Shown here: piece after piece, positions 24,841-33,219 of the stretch
How positions within the stretch are numbered: the stretch's first letter is position 1
How the letters are laid out: each line of letters opens with the position of its first letter
Assembly (NCBI GenBank): GCA_052033935.1
Contig: JBPOJE010000002.1
Location: 6,099 to 70,098 of the forward strand
Source of the DNA: JAGVUD01 sp052033935
Lineage (GTDB): Bacteria > Armatimonadota > UBA5829 > DSUL01
Direction of reading: 5' to 3'
DNA length: 64,000 nt
Notes under the pieces: model-generated
What the model was told of the DNA's origin: nothing
The model's database searches: none
Seen by the model: the letters and a program-made list of their open reading frames with translations, nothing else
Translations under genes and position numbers: made by a program

Positions 24841-26889
24841 TTGCTGATTAACAGGAACGCCACACCAGCGAGTGCCCCTTCGCTGCGCCGGAAACGGCTC
24901 AAGGGCCTGCATCACGACGTCACACTGATCCGCCGCCTGCTGTTCGGCCAGCCCATAGAAACAGGGCGGCACGAGGATTCGCTGCTGTCCAAATCAGTGG
25001 CGCTGCCGGTCTTTGCTTCCGACGCCATCTCATCCGTCGCCTACGCCACCCAGCAGATTCTGCTCGTCCTCGGCGGGGCGGGGCTGTGGATGATGCGGTT
25101 CGCGGACACATACCGCAACCTCACCCTCGGGATAACTGCCGCCATCGTCGTGCTGCTCGCTATCGTCGTCAGTTCTTACTGGCAGACGATCTTCGCGTAT
25201 CCCAAAGGGGGCGGGTCGTACATTGTCACGCGCGACAATCTGGGGGTGTCGTTTTCACTCATCGCGGGCGCGGCGCTGCTCATCGGCTATGTTGTGACTG
25301 TCGCAGTCTCAATCGCGTCCGGGGTGCAGAACTTGCTCAGCACGCCGCTCGCCGCGTCGCTGGACATCGCGAATAGGCCGGTACCCATCGCTATCTTCTT
25401 CATCGCGCTCTTGACATTCGCGAATCTGCGTGGGCTGAAAGAGTCGGGCCTGGCGTTTGCGGCGTTCACCTATCTTTTCGTGGCGGTAGCGGGCCTGATG
25501 ATTCTGCTCGGCATTGCCGGCCCTTACCTGGGTTGGGAAATATACGAAGATGCCGTCAACCGCACCATCCCCCCGGAAGCACAGCAACCGGCTCAGGCTC
25601 TGGCGGGAGTCTCGCTGGTTGGTCTCACTCTCAAGGCTTTTGCCACCGGCTGTTCGGCCATGACGGGGACCGAGGCCGTGGCGGACGGCGTGCCTGCCTT
25701 CCGCCACCCGCAGCCGCTGAATGCCGCTTTGACTCTTTTTATGATGGCAGGAATCCTGGCGTTCCTCTTTCTGGGCATTTCGTGGCTCGCCACCGACCTG
25801 CATGTTGTTTACTGGGAGCACGAAGGGAATGCCGCCAAACCCGTCATAGACCAGCTCTCCGGTGCCATTTTTGGCAAGCACGGAACGGGACTGCGCACCG
25901 GGCTGTACTATCTGATGCAGTTCTCGACGGCGGCCGTCCTGTTTCTGGCCGCGAACACCGCCTTCGCTGACTTCCCGCGTCTGAGCTATTTCATGTCCCG
26001 CGACCGGTTCCTTCCGCGCCAGCTTGCCAACCTCGGTGACAAGATGGTGTACTCGAACGGCATCGTCCTTCTCGGCGCTCTGGCGGCTGTGTTGATCGTT
26101 GCCTTCGATGCCAGCGTGGACAAATTGATTCCTCTGTATGCGTTCGGGGTGTTCACGGCGTTCACCATGTCGCAGAGCTCCATGGTTGCGCGCTGGTTCA
26201 AGCTCAAAACCCGCGGTTGGTACATCAAGGCCTGCATCAATGGCTTCGGCGCCCTGTGCACGGGGCTTGTCCTTCTGGTTGTCGGCTACCAAAAGTTCCT
26301 GGACGGGGCGTGGCTGGTGATGCTGGCGATGGTGCTGGTGATCATAATGTTCCGCGTCATCAACGCCCACTACGAGGACCTGCGCGCCAAGCTAACGATT
26401 ATCGGCTGGAAGCCCGACACGCGAGCGTTCTCCAACACCGTGCTTCTGCTGGTGCCCAGCCTGCACAAGGGCATCTTCCCGGCGCTGCGCTACGCCCGTT
26501 CGCTTTCGCCCGACTGCCGCGGTGTGCACATCGAGATTGATCCGGCCGATACAGACCGCCTTCGCCGCGAATGGGACGAGTATGTGGGCGAGGACCTGCC
26601 GCTCGTTATTCTGCCCTCCACATACCGCTCCATCATTGCGCCTATTCTCGTCTATCTGGACGAAGTTCAGAAAGAGCGCGAAAACCACATGGTGACAGTC
26701 GTGATTCCAGAGTTCGTCTCGCGCAAGGGCTGGCACAGCCTTCTGCACAACAAGAACGGGCTGCTGCTGCGCTACTATCTCCTGAACAAGCCGGGCGTAA
26801 TCGTCAGCAATGTCCGGTACTTCCTTGATGGGCGCGACGGCTCGGTGAACGTACAGGCGGGCGAGACACAGGAAGAAGGCACGCCGTGA
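24841..26889 (+). CDS. KimA-like APC/KUP-superfamily potassium transporter
   Basis: A 682-residue membrane protein with about 12 helices followed by a cytosolic domain of roughly 140 residues. It resembles Bacillus KimA throughout, from memory of that sequence: LLFGQPIETG, FASDAISSVAYATQQILLVL (D61 and Y68 match the spacing of the KimA K+-site residues D36 and Y43), FAYPKGGGSYIVTRDNLG, FATGCSAMTGTEAV, LIPLYAFGVFTAFTMSQ and a C-terminal GWHSLLHNKNGLLLR. KimA is a high-affinity K+/H+ symporter whose cytosolic domain is USP-like. The start is TTG. The next gene overlaps by four bases and two RCK genes follow. An amino-acid permease is the alternative, less likely given the neighbours. Confidence 0.75.
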   Translation: MLINRNATPASAPSLRRKRLKGLHHDVTLIRRLLFGQPIETGRHEDSLLSKSVALPVFASDAISSVAYATQQILLVLGGAGLWMMRFADTYRNLTLGITAAIVVLLAIVVSSYWQTIFAYPKGGGSYIVTRDNLGVSFSLIAGAALLIGYVVTVAVSIASGVQNLLSTPLAASLDIANRPVPIAIFFIALLTFANLRGLKESGLAFAAFTYLFVAVAGLMILLGIAGPYLGWEIYEDAVNRTIPPEAQQPAQALAGVSLVGLTLKAFATGCSAMTGTEAVADGVPAFRHPQPLNAALTLFMMAGILAFLFLGISWLATDLHVVYWEHEGNAAKPVIDQLSGAIFGKHGTGLRTGLYYLMQFSTAAVLFLAANTAFADFPRLSYFMSRDRFLPRQLANLGDKMVYSNGIVLLGALAAVLIVAFDASVDKLIPLYAFGVFTAFTMSQSSMVARWFKLKTRGWYIKACINGFGALCTGLVLLVVGYQKFLDGAWLVMLAMVLVIIMFRVINAHYEDLRAKLTIIGWKPDTRAFSNTVLLLVPSLHKGIFPALRYARSLSPDCRGVHIEIDPADTDRLRREWDEYVGEDLPLVILPSTYRSIIAPILVYLDEVQKERENHMVTVVIPEFVSRKGWHSLLHNKNGLLLRYYLLNKPGVIVSNVRYFLDGRDGSVNVQAGETQEEGTP

Positions 26890-27728
26890 TCATTTACGCA
26901 AAAGACGATATCGTCGCCCTGACGGGCGCGCTCACAAAGAACGAATGGCTCTCCATCAAAGCGGCGGCGAACCTGCTCCTCCGCGAGCACCCGGAGGGGA
27001 TCATCGTTGACTGCGAGGGGCTGGAGAATGTCACCGAGGAAGGAGCGCGCACGTTCCTGCATGCTCTGCGCGACACCCAGTCGGCCGATGCGCGCATCGT
27101 TGTCGCCAACGTGCCGCGGGCAGTTCAGGAGACCATCCAGGATGTGCCGGGAGTCCGCTCCCGCGTTCCGTTTGCGGCATCGCTTGAGGAAGCACGGGCT
27201 TCTCTCAAGAGCAGCGCGAGCCAGGCTGTGGACGGCCAGCAGTGCGTCGTGGTGCCCGTGTTCGAAGGAGTCGATACATCGCGGGCCATAGAAATCACAT
27301 CTGGTCTCAGCCGGGAGTCCGATGTGCCGCCACTGCTGCTGCTATACTGCCTCGAGGTGGGCCGTGCGCTGCCGATCGGCGCCCCTCTGCCCGAGCAGGA
27401 GGCCGCCGCTGCCGCGCTTCTTGAGGAAGCCGCCGCGCAGGCCGCCAGCTTCGGGCTTTCCGCCAGCACCCAGGTCGCCCGGATGCGGGAACTGGGGGAC
27501 GGGCTGCTGCACGAGATCGTGAAGCACAACGCCAGCCTTGTCATAATCAGCGCTGGCGCTGAGCGGTTTGCGGATCCGGTTTTCGCGGGGCTGGTGGATA
27601 TCCTGCTGACAAGATCGCCTTGCAACGTGCTTATTGCACGAGGCCAGCCGGAAGGGGACGCTCTGGGCGAGGAGTCAGCCGCCGCGGAACAGTGCGGCGC
27701 CCCCGGGCAGCGGCCGAACGCTCGCTGA
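26886..27728 (+). CDS. STAS-like plus universal-stress-protein domain fusion
   Basis: A 280-residue cytosolic protein in two parts. Residues 1-115 look like a STAS fold: IYAKDDIVALTGALTKNEW, GIIVDCEGLENVTEEGARTFLHAL and ARIVVANVPRAVQE. Residues about 120-255 look like a USP domain: CVVVPVFEGVDTSRAI at the first strand, then HNASLVIISAGAER and SPCNVLIARG, where the last matches the closing strand of USP proteins. The GTG start overlaps the stop of the KimA-like gene, so the two are translationally coupled. A regulatory subunit of the transporter is the obvious inference. The last 25 residues are low-complexity. Confidence 0.65.
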   Translation: MIIYAKDDIVALTGALTKNEWLSIKAAANLLLREHPEGIIVDCEGLENVTEEGARTFLHALRDTQSADARIVVANVPRAVQETIQDVPGVRSRVPFAASLEEARASLKSSASQAVDGQQCVVVPVFEGVDTSRAIEITSGLSRESDVPPLLLLYCLEVGRALPIGAPLPEQEAAAAALLEEAAAQAASFGLSASTQVARMRELGDGLLHEIVKHNASLVIISAGAERFADPVFAGLVDILLTRSPCNVLIARGQPEGDALGEESAAAEQCGAPGQRPNAR

Positions 27729-27886
27729 GTGGCCGCCCCCGGCGCCGGAACGCCGCGCGTGCGGTAACATAAAGGGTGGGGAGGGAACACCGCCGCCGGG
27801 TCAGGATGTCCAGTATGTGCCGGGCAATGCTCCGTGTAAAGTCTGGATAAGCAGAATCGCCGAAATGGCTTGAGGAGTTCTTACCA

Positions 27887-28360
27887 ATGAAGGTTGTGAT
27901 TCTGGGATGCGGGAGAGCCGGTTCCATACTGGCGCAGTTGCTTGTGCGCGACAATCACGACGTCACGGTTATTGACTACAACGCCGACGCGTTCCGCCGC
28001 ATTGTGGACACCAGGGTCCGTCAGGTCGTCGGGACAGGCATTGACGCTGCCGTTCTGCGCCAAGCGGGCATCGAGCACGCGGATGTGTTCATTGCTGTCA
28101 CGAATGGCGACAACACGAACATCATGTCCACCCAGATTGCCACCCGCGAGTTCCACGTCCCGCGCTCCCTAGCCAGAATATACGACCCCAGCCGCGCTCA
28201 GGCGTATCGTGAGCTGGGCGTCAACACCATCTGCACGTCCATGCTCGCCGCCGGGCTACTGAGGGACTTCGTATTCGATAACCCCTGGGGAAGCGTGCTC
28301 GACTACATAGCCCCCCCTGTCGCAATGCAGGAGGATGCGCCGATGGACGTGGAGGTCTGA
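27887..28360 (+). CDS. TrkA-N (RCK_N) potassium regulatory protein
   Basis: A 157-residue NAD-binding regulator. The Rossmann loop is MKVVILGCGRAGSIL at the start, the acidic end of strand 2 is VIDYNADAFRRI, and VVGTGIDAAVLRQAG plus DVFIAVTNGDNTNIM follow the RCK pattern. There is no RCK_C domain; the protein stops about 25 residues after the RCK_N fold. GAGGAG precedes the ATG. The upstream gap of 158 bases is the largest in this module, so it could have its own promoter. The next RCK gene begins four bases after its stop. Confidence 0.9.
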   Translation: MKVVILGCGRAGSILAQLLVRDNHDVTVIDYNADAFRRIVDTRVRQVVGTGIDAAVLRQAGIEHADVFIAVTNGDNTNIMSTQIATREFHVPRSLARIYDPSRAQAYRELGVNTICTSMLAAGLLRDFVFDNPWGSVLDYIAPPVAMQEDAPMDVEV

Positions 28361-28364
28361 GGCA

Positions 28365-29018
28365 ATGTACGTGATCATCGTCGGAGGCGGGAACGTTGGA
28401 TACTACCTGACGCGGGAACTGCTGGGTCAGGACTACGAGGTGGTGCTGCTGGAGAAGGACAAGCGCAGGCTGACCTATCTCCAGACCGAACTTGGAGATG
28501 TGGTGCTGCCCGGAGACGGGTGCGAGGTCCGCTACATGGAGGAGGCGGGCTTCGGAAGGGCTGACGTCGTCGTGGCGGTGACCGGAGAGGACGAAGACAA
28601 CCTTGTCATCTGCCAGATGGCGAAGAAGCTCTACAACGTCAAGCGCGTGCTTGCCCGCGTCAATGACCCGGCAAACGAACAGTTCTTCCAGAAGCTTGGC
28701 ATCCAGACCACGGTCAACAGCACCCGCATCATCTACAACCTCATCGGGCAGACCATCGAGTCCGACGCCGTGGTGCCGCTTGTCGCGCTCCAGCAGGGCG
28801 AGTACGAGATCGTCGAGATCAGCATCAGCGAGAAGTCTCCGGTTGTCGGGCATACGCTCATGCAGCTCAATCTGCCGCCCCAGGCTCTCATCATGGCTGT
28901 TCTTCGCGGGGGTGAGCCGCGCATACCGGCGGGCGCGATCAATCTCGAGGACGGCGATAGGCTCATCGCCCTTGTCCGGTCGGAAGAAGAAGAGGCGCTC
29001 GCTGCGGTCTTCGCGTAA
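28365..29018 (+). CDS. TrkA-family potassium regulator with RCK_N and RCK_C
   Basis: A 217-residue two-domain protein. RCK_N covers residues 1-125 (MYVIIVGGGNVGYYLTREL, LLEKDKRRL, ADVVVAVTGEDEDNLVI). RCK_C covers about 135-217 (YEIVEISISEKSPVVGHTLMQLN, IMAVLRGGEPRIPAG, LEDGDRLIALV). These gate K+ channels or carriers in response to nucleotides; some RCK_C domains bind c-di-AMP. No TrkH or KtrB gene is in the window, and the neighbouring transporter is KimA-like. The two RCK proteins may form a hetero-oligomer. Confidence 0.92.
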   Translation: MYVIIVGGGNVGYYLTRELLGQDYEVVLLEKDKRRLTYLQTELGDVVLPGDGCEVRYMEEAGFGRADVVVAVTGEDEDNLVICQMAKKLYNVKRVLARVNDPANEQFFQKLGIQTTVNSTRIIYNLIGQTIESDAVVPLVALQQGEYEIVEISISEKSPVVGHTLMQLNLPPQALIMAVLRGGEPRIPAGAINLEDGDRLIALVRSEEEEALAAVFA

Positions 29019-29030
29019 GGGGCGAGGGCG

Positions 29031-30596
29031 CTACTCGGGGTGTTCGGTGATGTTTGCCGCGCGCCATGCTTTCTGCTGGTCGCGTGGCATGCCCCTCTTC
29101 TCGCCTTCGCAGGTCACACGGATGGCGGCGTTCGGGCCGCCCACCGGGCAGTTGTTTTCGCAGATGCCGCAGCCTACGCACAGGGCCGGGTCAACGTGCG
29201 GCTTCTTCGCGCCGCCTTCCTTCTGCCAGTAGATTGCATCGTACGAGCAGACCTCGTCGCACACCAGGCACTCTTTGCCCGATTCCCACACAACGCACGT
29301 TGAGCGGTTAATCGCGGCGCGGCCGATGTAGAGATAGTCCTTTTCGGCGACAGTAAAGGGCCGGATGGCGTGAGTCGGGCAGACGTCCCCGCACAGGGTA
29401 CACTTCTGCGTGCACTCGCCCGCCCTCGGTGTCAGCACAGGCGTCCAAATCCCGGCCAGACCCGCTTCGGCGAGCGCTGGCTGCAGCCCGTTTGTCGGGC
29501 ACACCTTCATGCACTCGCCGCATCGTACGCAAAGCTCGGTGAACTCGTCCTCGGCGACCGAACCCGGCGGCCGTATCAGCCGGGGCCCGGCCAGGCGCGA
29601 AGTGCTGTCGCGGGTCGCCTTTTCGGATATCGCCGTGCGCGCGGCGAAGCTCCACACCGCGCCAACGCCGATGCCTACCAGAAGATGCCGCCTCGACAAA
29701 TTGAGCAGGACAGACTGTTCCGGCCTGGTGGTGGACAGCACATTGCCCTCGCGCGGACACACAGCGACGCACGAATAGCAGTAGATGCACTCCTCCGTCA
29801 CAGCCGCCGTGCCGTTGCCCGAGATTGCGTCCATTTTGCAGTCAATCTCGCACAGCCTGCATTCGTTGCACTTTGGGGTTATGCTGCGGCGAAACAGCGG
29901 AATCCGCCCGATGAGTCCCAGCAAAGCGCCGAGAGGGCACAGCGACCGGCACCAGAACCGGCGGGAGAAAACCCCGCCCGCCAGAATCGCCGCCAGCATC
30001 AGCGCGGCGATCAGCCCCTGCCGGAAAGCCGCCTGCTGTTCGGGGAACAGACTGCGCGCCGCGCCAGCCGCCTGTCCCACCGCCGGAACGCCCTCCAAGC
30101 TCCGAAGGGTCCACTGGGCCGGGGGAACGGCCCCCAGGGTCAGGCTGCGCACCAGAAGCGCCTGCGGATCCAGTAGCCAGGCAATCTGTGCCCCCATTGC
30201 CGCCGTCACGATGATTCCCGCCAGAATGTAATACTTCAGCCGCGGCCGCGATCTTTCGCGCGTCGTGCGGCGGTCCGCTTTCGGCCGAACCACGCGGTCG
30301 GCGGCGTCAATGCACGTCCCGAGCGGGCACACCCATCCACAGAAAGCCCGCCCGCACAGAATGGTCAGCAGAACGATCGGCACAATCCACAGTACGTGCG
30401 CGGACGTGAACGTGCGCGAGGAGAGCATGGACGCTCCGGCCAGGAGCGGGTCAATCAGCAGAAACATCTCCACCGGGAGCGGCGAGATTACTTTAAGACC
30501 GCCCGCGGACAGGTCGAGCCGCCCCACGCTGAGCGCGAACAGCACGGCAAACAGGAGCAGAAACAGGCCCTGTGATATCCTCCTGGCAGACTTCAA
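29031..30596 (-). CDS. NapH/MauN-like membrane polyferredoxin
   Basis: A 521-residue protein with about five hydrophobic segments in its first half and many cysteine clusters. Two membrane-edge motifs CGRAFCGWVCPLG (near 86-98) and CRSLCPLG (near 216) are typical of NapH and related proteins. Soluble clusters follow: CNECRLCEIDC, CIYCYSCVAVCP, a membrane/Tat-like segment (LSRRHLLVGIGVGAV), then CVRCGECMKVCP, CTLCGDVCP, CLVCDEVC and CVGCGICENNCP. It should pass electrons between the quinone pool and a partner outside the cytoplasmic leaflet. It is the last gene of an operon with two exported DUF362 proteins; the stop of the preceding gene is seven bases away. Confidence 0.85.
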   Translation of the reverse strand: MKSARRISQGLFLLLFAVLFALSVGRLDLSAGGLKVISPLPVEMFLLIDPLLAGASMLSSRTFTSAHVLWIVPIVLLTILCGRAFCGWVCPLGTCIDAADRVVRPKADRRTTRERSRPRLKYYILAGIIVTAAMGAQIAWLLDPQALLVRSLTLGAVPPAQWTLRSLEGVPAVGQAAGAARSLFPEQQAAFRQGLIAALMLAAILAGGVFSRRFWCRSLCPLGALLGLIGRIPLFRRSITPKCNECRLCEIDCKMDAISGNGTAAVTEECIYCYSCVAVCPREGNVLSTTRPEQSVLLNLSRRHLLVGIGVGAVWSFAARTAISEKATRDSTSRLAGPRLIRPPGSVAEDEFTELCVRCGECMKVCPTNGLQPALAEAGLAGIWTPVLTPRAGECTQKCTLCGDVCPTHAIRPFTVAEKDYLYIGRAAINRSTCVVWESGKECLVCDEVCSYDAIYWQKEGGAKKPHVDPALCVGCGICENNCPVGGPNAAIRVTCEGEKRGMPRDQQKAWRAANITEHPE

Positions 30597-30602
30597 GACT
30601 CG

Positions 30603-31535
30603 CTAGACCCGCTTGATCGTGATCTTCGACATGTCGTGCTGCCCCAGACCAAGTTCGGCCGCGCGCACGATGTGATCCACGTCGGAAGGCTTCGTATCGA
30701 ACAGCCCGCATGCGTAAGCGTCCGCTGCCACCGGGTCGAACGAAACAATCACCTCGTTCGGATCCTTCGTCTGACCGGGACCTTTCGGGCCGTTCGTCAG
30801 AAGCACGCGCGAAGCGTCTATCACCGTCAGGCTGACGGGCAGGGCGGTCGCGTAGTCCGCGATGTACTGGGACAGGCCGGGGCCCGTATGCCACGCCTGC
30901 CTGTTCCAGACGCAGCCCATGAGGTTCTTGAGGCCGAGCGTCAGCTCTGTCTGCGAGTGCCGCTTTGCCTTGGGCATATTGATGATGACGTCGGCCTTCG
31001 CCAGCGTCTTTGCGATCGTGTCCTGCTTCAGCAGTTTGCCACGCGGCACGTCGAGCGGCTGAAAGTCCGGCTCTCCGGACGCGAGCACCAGCTCGCCGCC
31101 CGCTTCGCCCACCGCCTTCGCGATTCCCGTGATGCCAAGCACCATCTGAGACGGGCGGTCAATGGTATGCTCGAAGACGATCACCCTGGCTGCGCCCGCC
31201 TCGCGGCAGAGCCGGATCATCTGGGCGACAAGCGCAGGATTGGTGGCGGCCGCCTGCTCCGGCGAGCGCGCCCAGGCCGCGTTCGGCTTCAGCGCCACCG
31301 TCGCGCCGGGCTTGATCACCGATTTCAGCCCGCCCGCCGTGGCGATAGTCGCCACGAGCGCCTTCGCCGGGTCGGCGTTTTTGCCCACGTAAACAACCCC
31401 GTCCTGACCCGCGGGACGCTCCTTCAGCGCGCCGCCCGATGGGCCGGTCTGTGCGCTCTGCTTTCCCGCGCAGCCTGCCACCGCCGCGCCAACCGACGCG
31501 ATCCCGGCTATCTCGAGGAACCTACGTCTGTTCAT
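30603..31535 (-). CDS. Tat-exported DUF362 lipoprotein
   Basis: A 310-residue protein starting MNRRRFLEIAG, a Tat leader, followed by a lipobox-like VAGC at about residue 22-25, so it may be a Tat-dependent lipoprotein. DUF362 wording includes ALKPNAAW, ARVIVFEHT, VIINMPKAKRHSQTELTLGLKNLMGCVW and VSFDPVAADAYACGLF. DUF362 proteins are often found beside ferredoxins but have no established reaction. The ATG overlaps the stop of the 166-residue gene upstream (ATGA), and the polyferredoxin gene starts seven bases after its stop. Confidence 0.85.
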   Translation of the reverse strand: MNRRRFLEIAGIASVGAAVAGCAGKQSAQTGPSGGALKERPAGQDGVVYVGKNADPAKALVATIATAGGLKSVIKPGATVALKPNAAWARSPEQAAATNPALVAQMIRLCREAGAARVIVFEHTIDRPSQMVLGITGIAKAVGEAGGELVLASGEPDFQPLDVPRGKLLKQDTIAKTLAKADVIINMPKAKRHSQTELTLGLKNLMGCVWNRQAWHTGPGLSQYIADYATALPVSLTVIDASRVLLTNGPKGPGQTKDPNEVIVSFDPVAADAYACGLFDTKPSDVDHIVRAAELGLGQHDMSKITIKRV

Positions 31536-32032
31536 TTCCGCTTCTCCAGCGCCGTGACAAAGGCGGCGACGGCCTTCTTGTCTTCCGCCGTCGTCCCGTA
31601 GGTCATCACCGTCAGAAACCATTTGCCCGACGCGCTGTAAGCCATCGTCGAGCCCGACTCGGACACGGTGAAGCGTCTGAATCCCCTTGCCGGCGGCGTC
31701 TTGCCCGTCTCCGCGCGGTAGCGGTTGCCCAGAAACTTCGAGGCTGCGGCGGCGGATGACATGCGGTGTACCGTCACCTCCACGTAGCGGTCCTTCTCCT
31801 CGTACATCCGCCGGAGCGCTTCCTGCACCCCCGCCTTCGTATAGAGCTGATATCCGCCGTTGTAGATGCTGGTGATGCCGTCACCTTTGCCGTAGAGCGT
31901 CGTGTCCTTGACCAGTGTCCAGCCCTTCACAAGCTGGTCAGGCGCTATGCGTTGAAGGTCGCTCTGCGCCGCGGTCAGCGCGCTCGCGGCGAAAACCACC
32001 AGCAGGGCCGCAATTGCGTGCATCCTCGTCAT
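31532..32032 (-). CDS. exported protein of unknown function (possibly DUF6599-like)
   Basis: A 166-residue protein with a signal peptide (residues 1-22, ending ALTAAQ). The mature part has IYNGGYQLYTKAGVQEALRRMY and KFLGNRYRAETGK, and SGKWFLTVMTYG near the end. This resembles the DUF6599 pattern, from memory and with low confidence. Start and stop overlap both neighbours by four bases (ATGA), so it is produced in step with the two DUF362 proteins and probably works with them outside the membrane. Confidence 0.6.
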   Translation of the reverse strand: MTRMHAIAALLVVFAASALTAAQSDLQRIAPDQLVKGWTLVKDTTLYGKGDGITSIYNGGYQLYTKAGVQEALRRMYEEKDRYVEVTVHRMSSAAAASKFLGNRYRAETGKTPPARGFRRFTVSESGSTMAYSASGKWFLTVMTYGTTAEDKKAVAAFVTALEKRK

Positions 32033-33024
32033 ATCTTCACCACCTGAATCTTGTCGGGGTCGTTCGTTCCGAGACTGCGGCTTGCCGCCGTGGCGATCCA
32101 TGCCGGAGGGCGCCCCGCCTCGGCCAGCGGCTTCAATCCGGTCTTGACCCTCTGCTCGTCAATCGCCTTCCACGCCAGGTAGTCAATCGCCACCGGGTCC
32201 TGGCTCACGAGAATCGTGTGATAGTCCCAGAGAGCCGCCTTGCGCAGGCTGGGCCCGCCGTCCGCCTGCGCCCGGAGCGCATCCATAATCACCAGCCGGG
32301 TCTTGTCTCGAATCGCAGGGATGGCATTCAAATCGGCAAGATACGGGTCGCAGTGGTTGCCGTGATGTCGGCCCGGATTGTCGAACGTCCCGTAATGGTT
32401 CTTCAGGGCCCCGGAGATCCCGGCTGTTCCGTGGTCCTTCATAATCGGGATGTTGATGATCGCCGTTACCTGCTCCGTGACGATCTTCGTCAGCCTGCCA
32501 TTGAACGAGCCGAGCTTCGTCGGCTCGTCTTCCCAGACGCCGTCGTTGGCGATCACTCGCACGCCCGGGCCGTCCTTGTTCATCTTGTAGCCGCTTTTGA
32601 GGAGGTCGCCCGTCGAGCGGTCCCAGATGATTACGTTCTCTGGCTTGAGACCGGCTCGCACCAGTGCGTTCGCGACGGCGTGCGCTATCTCCGGATGAGT
32701 GCTGACGCCTTTGCCGAAAAGGCAGTTGACCTTGATGCCCACCACGTCGTCCGGCTTGAACAGGCTCTTCCACGCCGCCATTGCTTGGGACTTGCCCATG
32801 AGCTTGGCGACTGCCTGGTCAATCATGCTCGTTGCCTGCTCCATTCGAACGGCCCCTCCGGGTGAGTCCGACTGAATCAGCGCAGCCGCGTTGCGGGTCA
32901 CAATGACCCTGGGTGATGGCTGCGCCGCGCGCGCGGCGCTGGAGAGAAGTCCGGAAAAAGCGACGCTCGCGCCGGTGGCGGCGGTCTGCTTGAGAAACTG
33001 CCGCCGGCTGGATGTGTTAGCCAT
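32029..33024 (-). CDS. Tat-exported DUF362 protein
   Basis: A 331-residue protein starting MANTSSRRQFLKQTAATG, a Tat leader cut after ARA near residue 34. DUF362 features are VGIKVNCLFGKG, NVIIWDRSTGDL, AIINIPIMKDHGTAGISGALKNHYG and VSQDPVAIDYLAWKAI. It is a paralogue of the DUF362 gene two positions downstream but lacks the lipobox Cys. GGAGG precedes the ATG. It is the first gene of the four-gene redox operon. DUF362 proteins have been proposed to act with Fe-S partners; the role here is not known. Confidence 0.85.
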   Translation of the reverse strand: MANTSSRRQFLKQTAATGASVAFSGLLSSAARAAQPSPRVIVTRNAAALIQSDSPGGAVRMEQATSMIDQAVAKLMGKSQAMAAWKSLFKPDDVVGIKVNCLFGKGVSTHPEIAHAVANALVRAGLKPENVIIWDRSTGDLLKSGYKMNKDGPGVRVIANDGVWEDEPTKLGSFNGRLTKIVTEQVTAIINIPIMKDHGTAGISGALKNHYGTFDNPGRHHGNHCDPYLADLNAIPAIRDKTRLVIMDALRAQADGGPSLRKAALWDYHTILVSQDPVAIDYLAWKAIDEQRVKTGLKPLAEAGRPPAWIATAASRSLGTNDPDKIQVVKI

Positions 33025-33093
33025 GTCTGGTTCCTCCTGAATGCAAACAAACAGAAAAAGGTGCGCACGAGTTCGCGCCAGTCCATCTTTGAC

Positions 33094-33123
33094 ACTATAT
33101 GACAAACGGCGGCTGACAATCAA
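33094..33123 (-). promoter_or_regulatory. possible promoter of the DUF362 redox operon
   Basis: On the minus strand TTGATT (33123-33118) and TATAGT (33099-33094) are 18 bases apart, 70 bases before the ATG at 33024. Confidence 0.4.
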
Positions 33124-33219
33124 GCAGTTCCCGGCTCGACGCCGCGGGCAATCCGGGATACGATACACTGGTCAGGGTGGGATGGCTGCACGGTGAACTA
33201 TCGCGGGACAGGAGACGCT

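Noticed and set aside
24700..24841. Possible c-di-AMP (ydaO) riboswitch before the KimA-like gene, as in Bacillus.
   Set aside because: The promoter at 24776-24804 leaves only about 30 bases of leader.
33025..33219. Possible glycine riboswitch before gcvT.
   Set aside because: The gap is under 200 bases and contains none of the conserved glycine aptamer segments.
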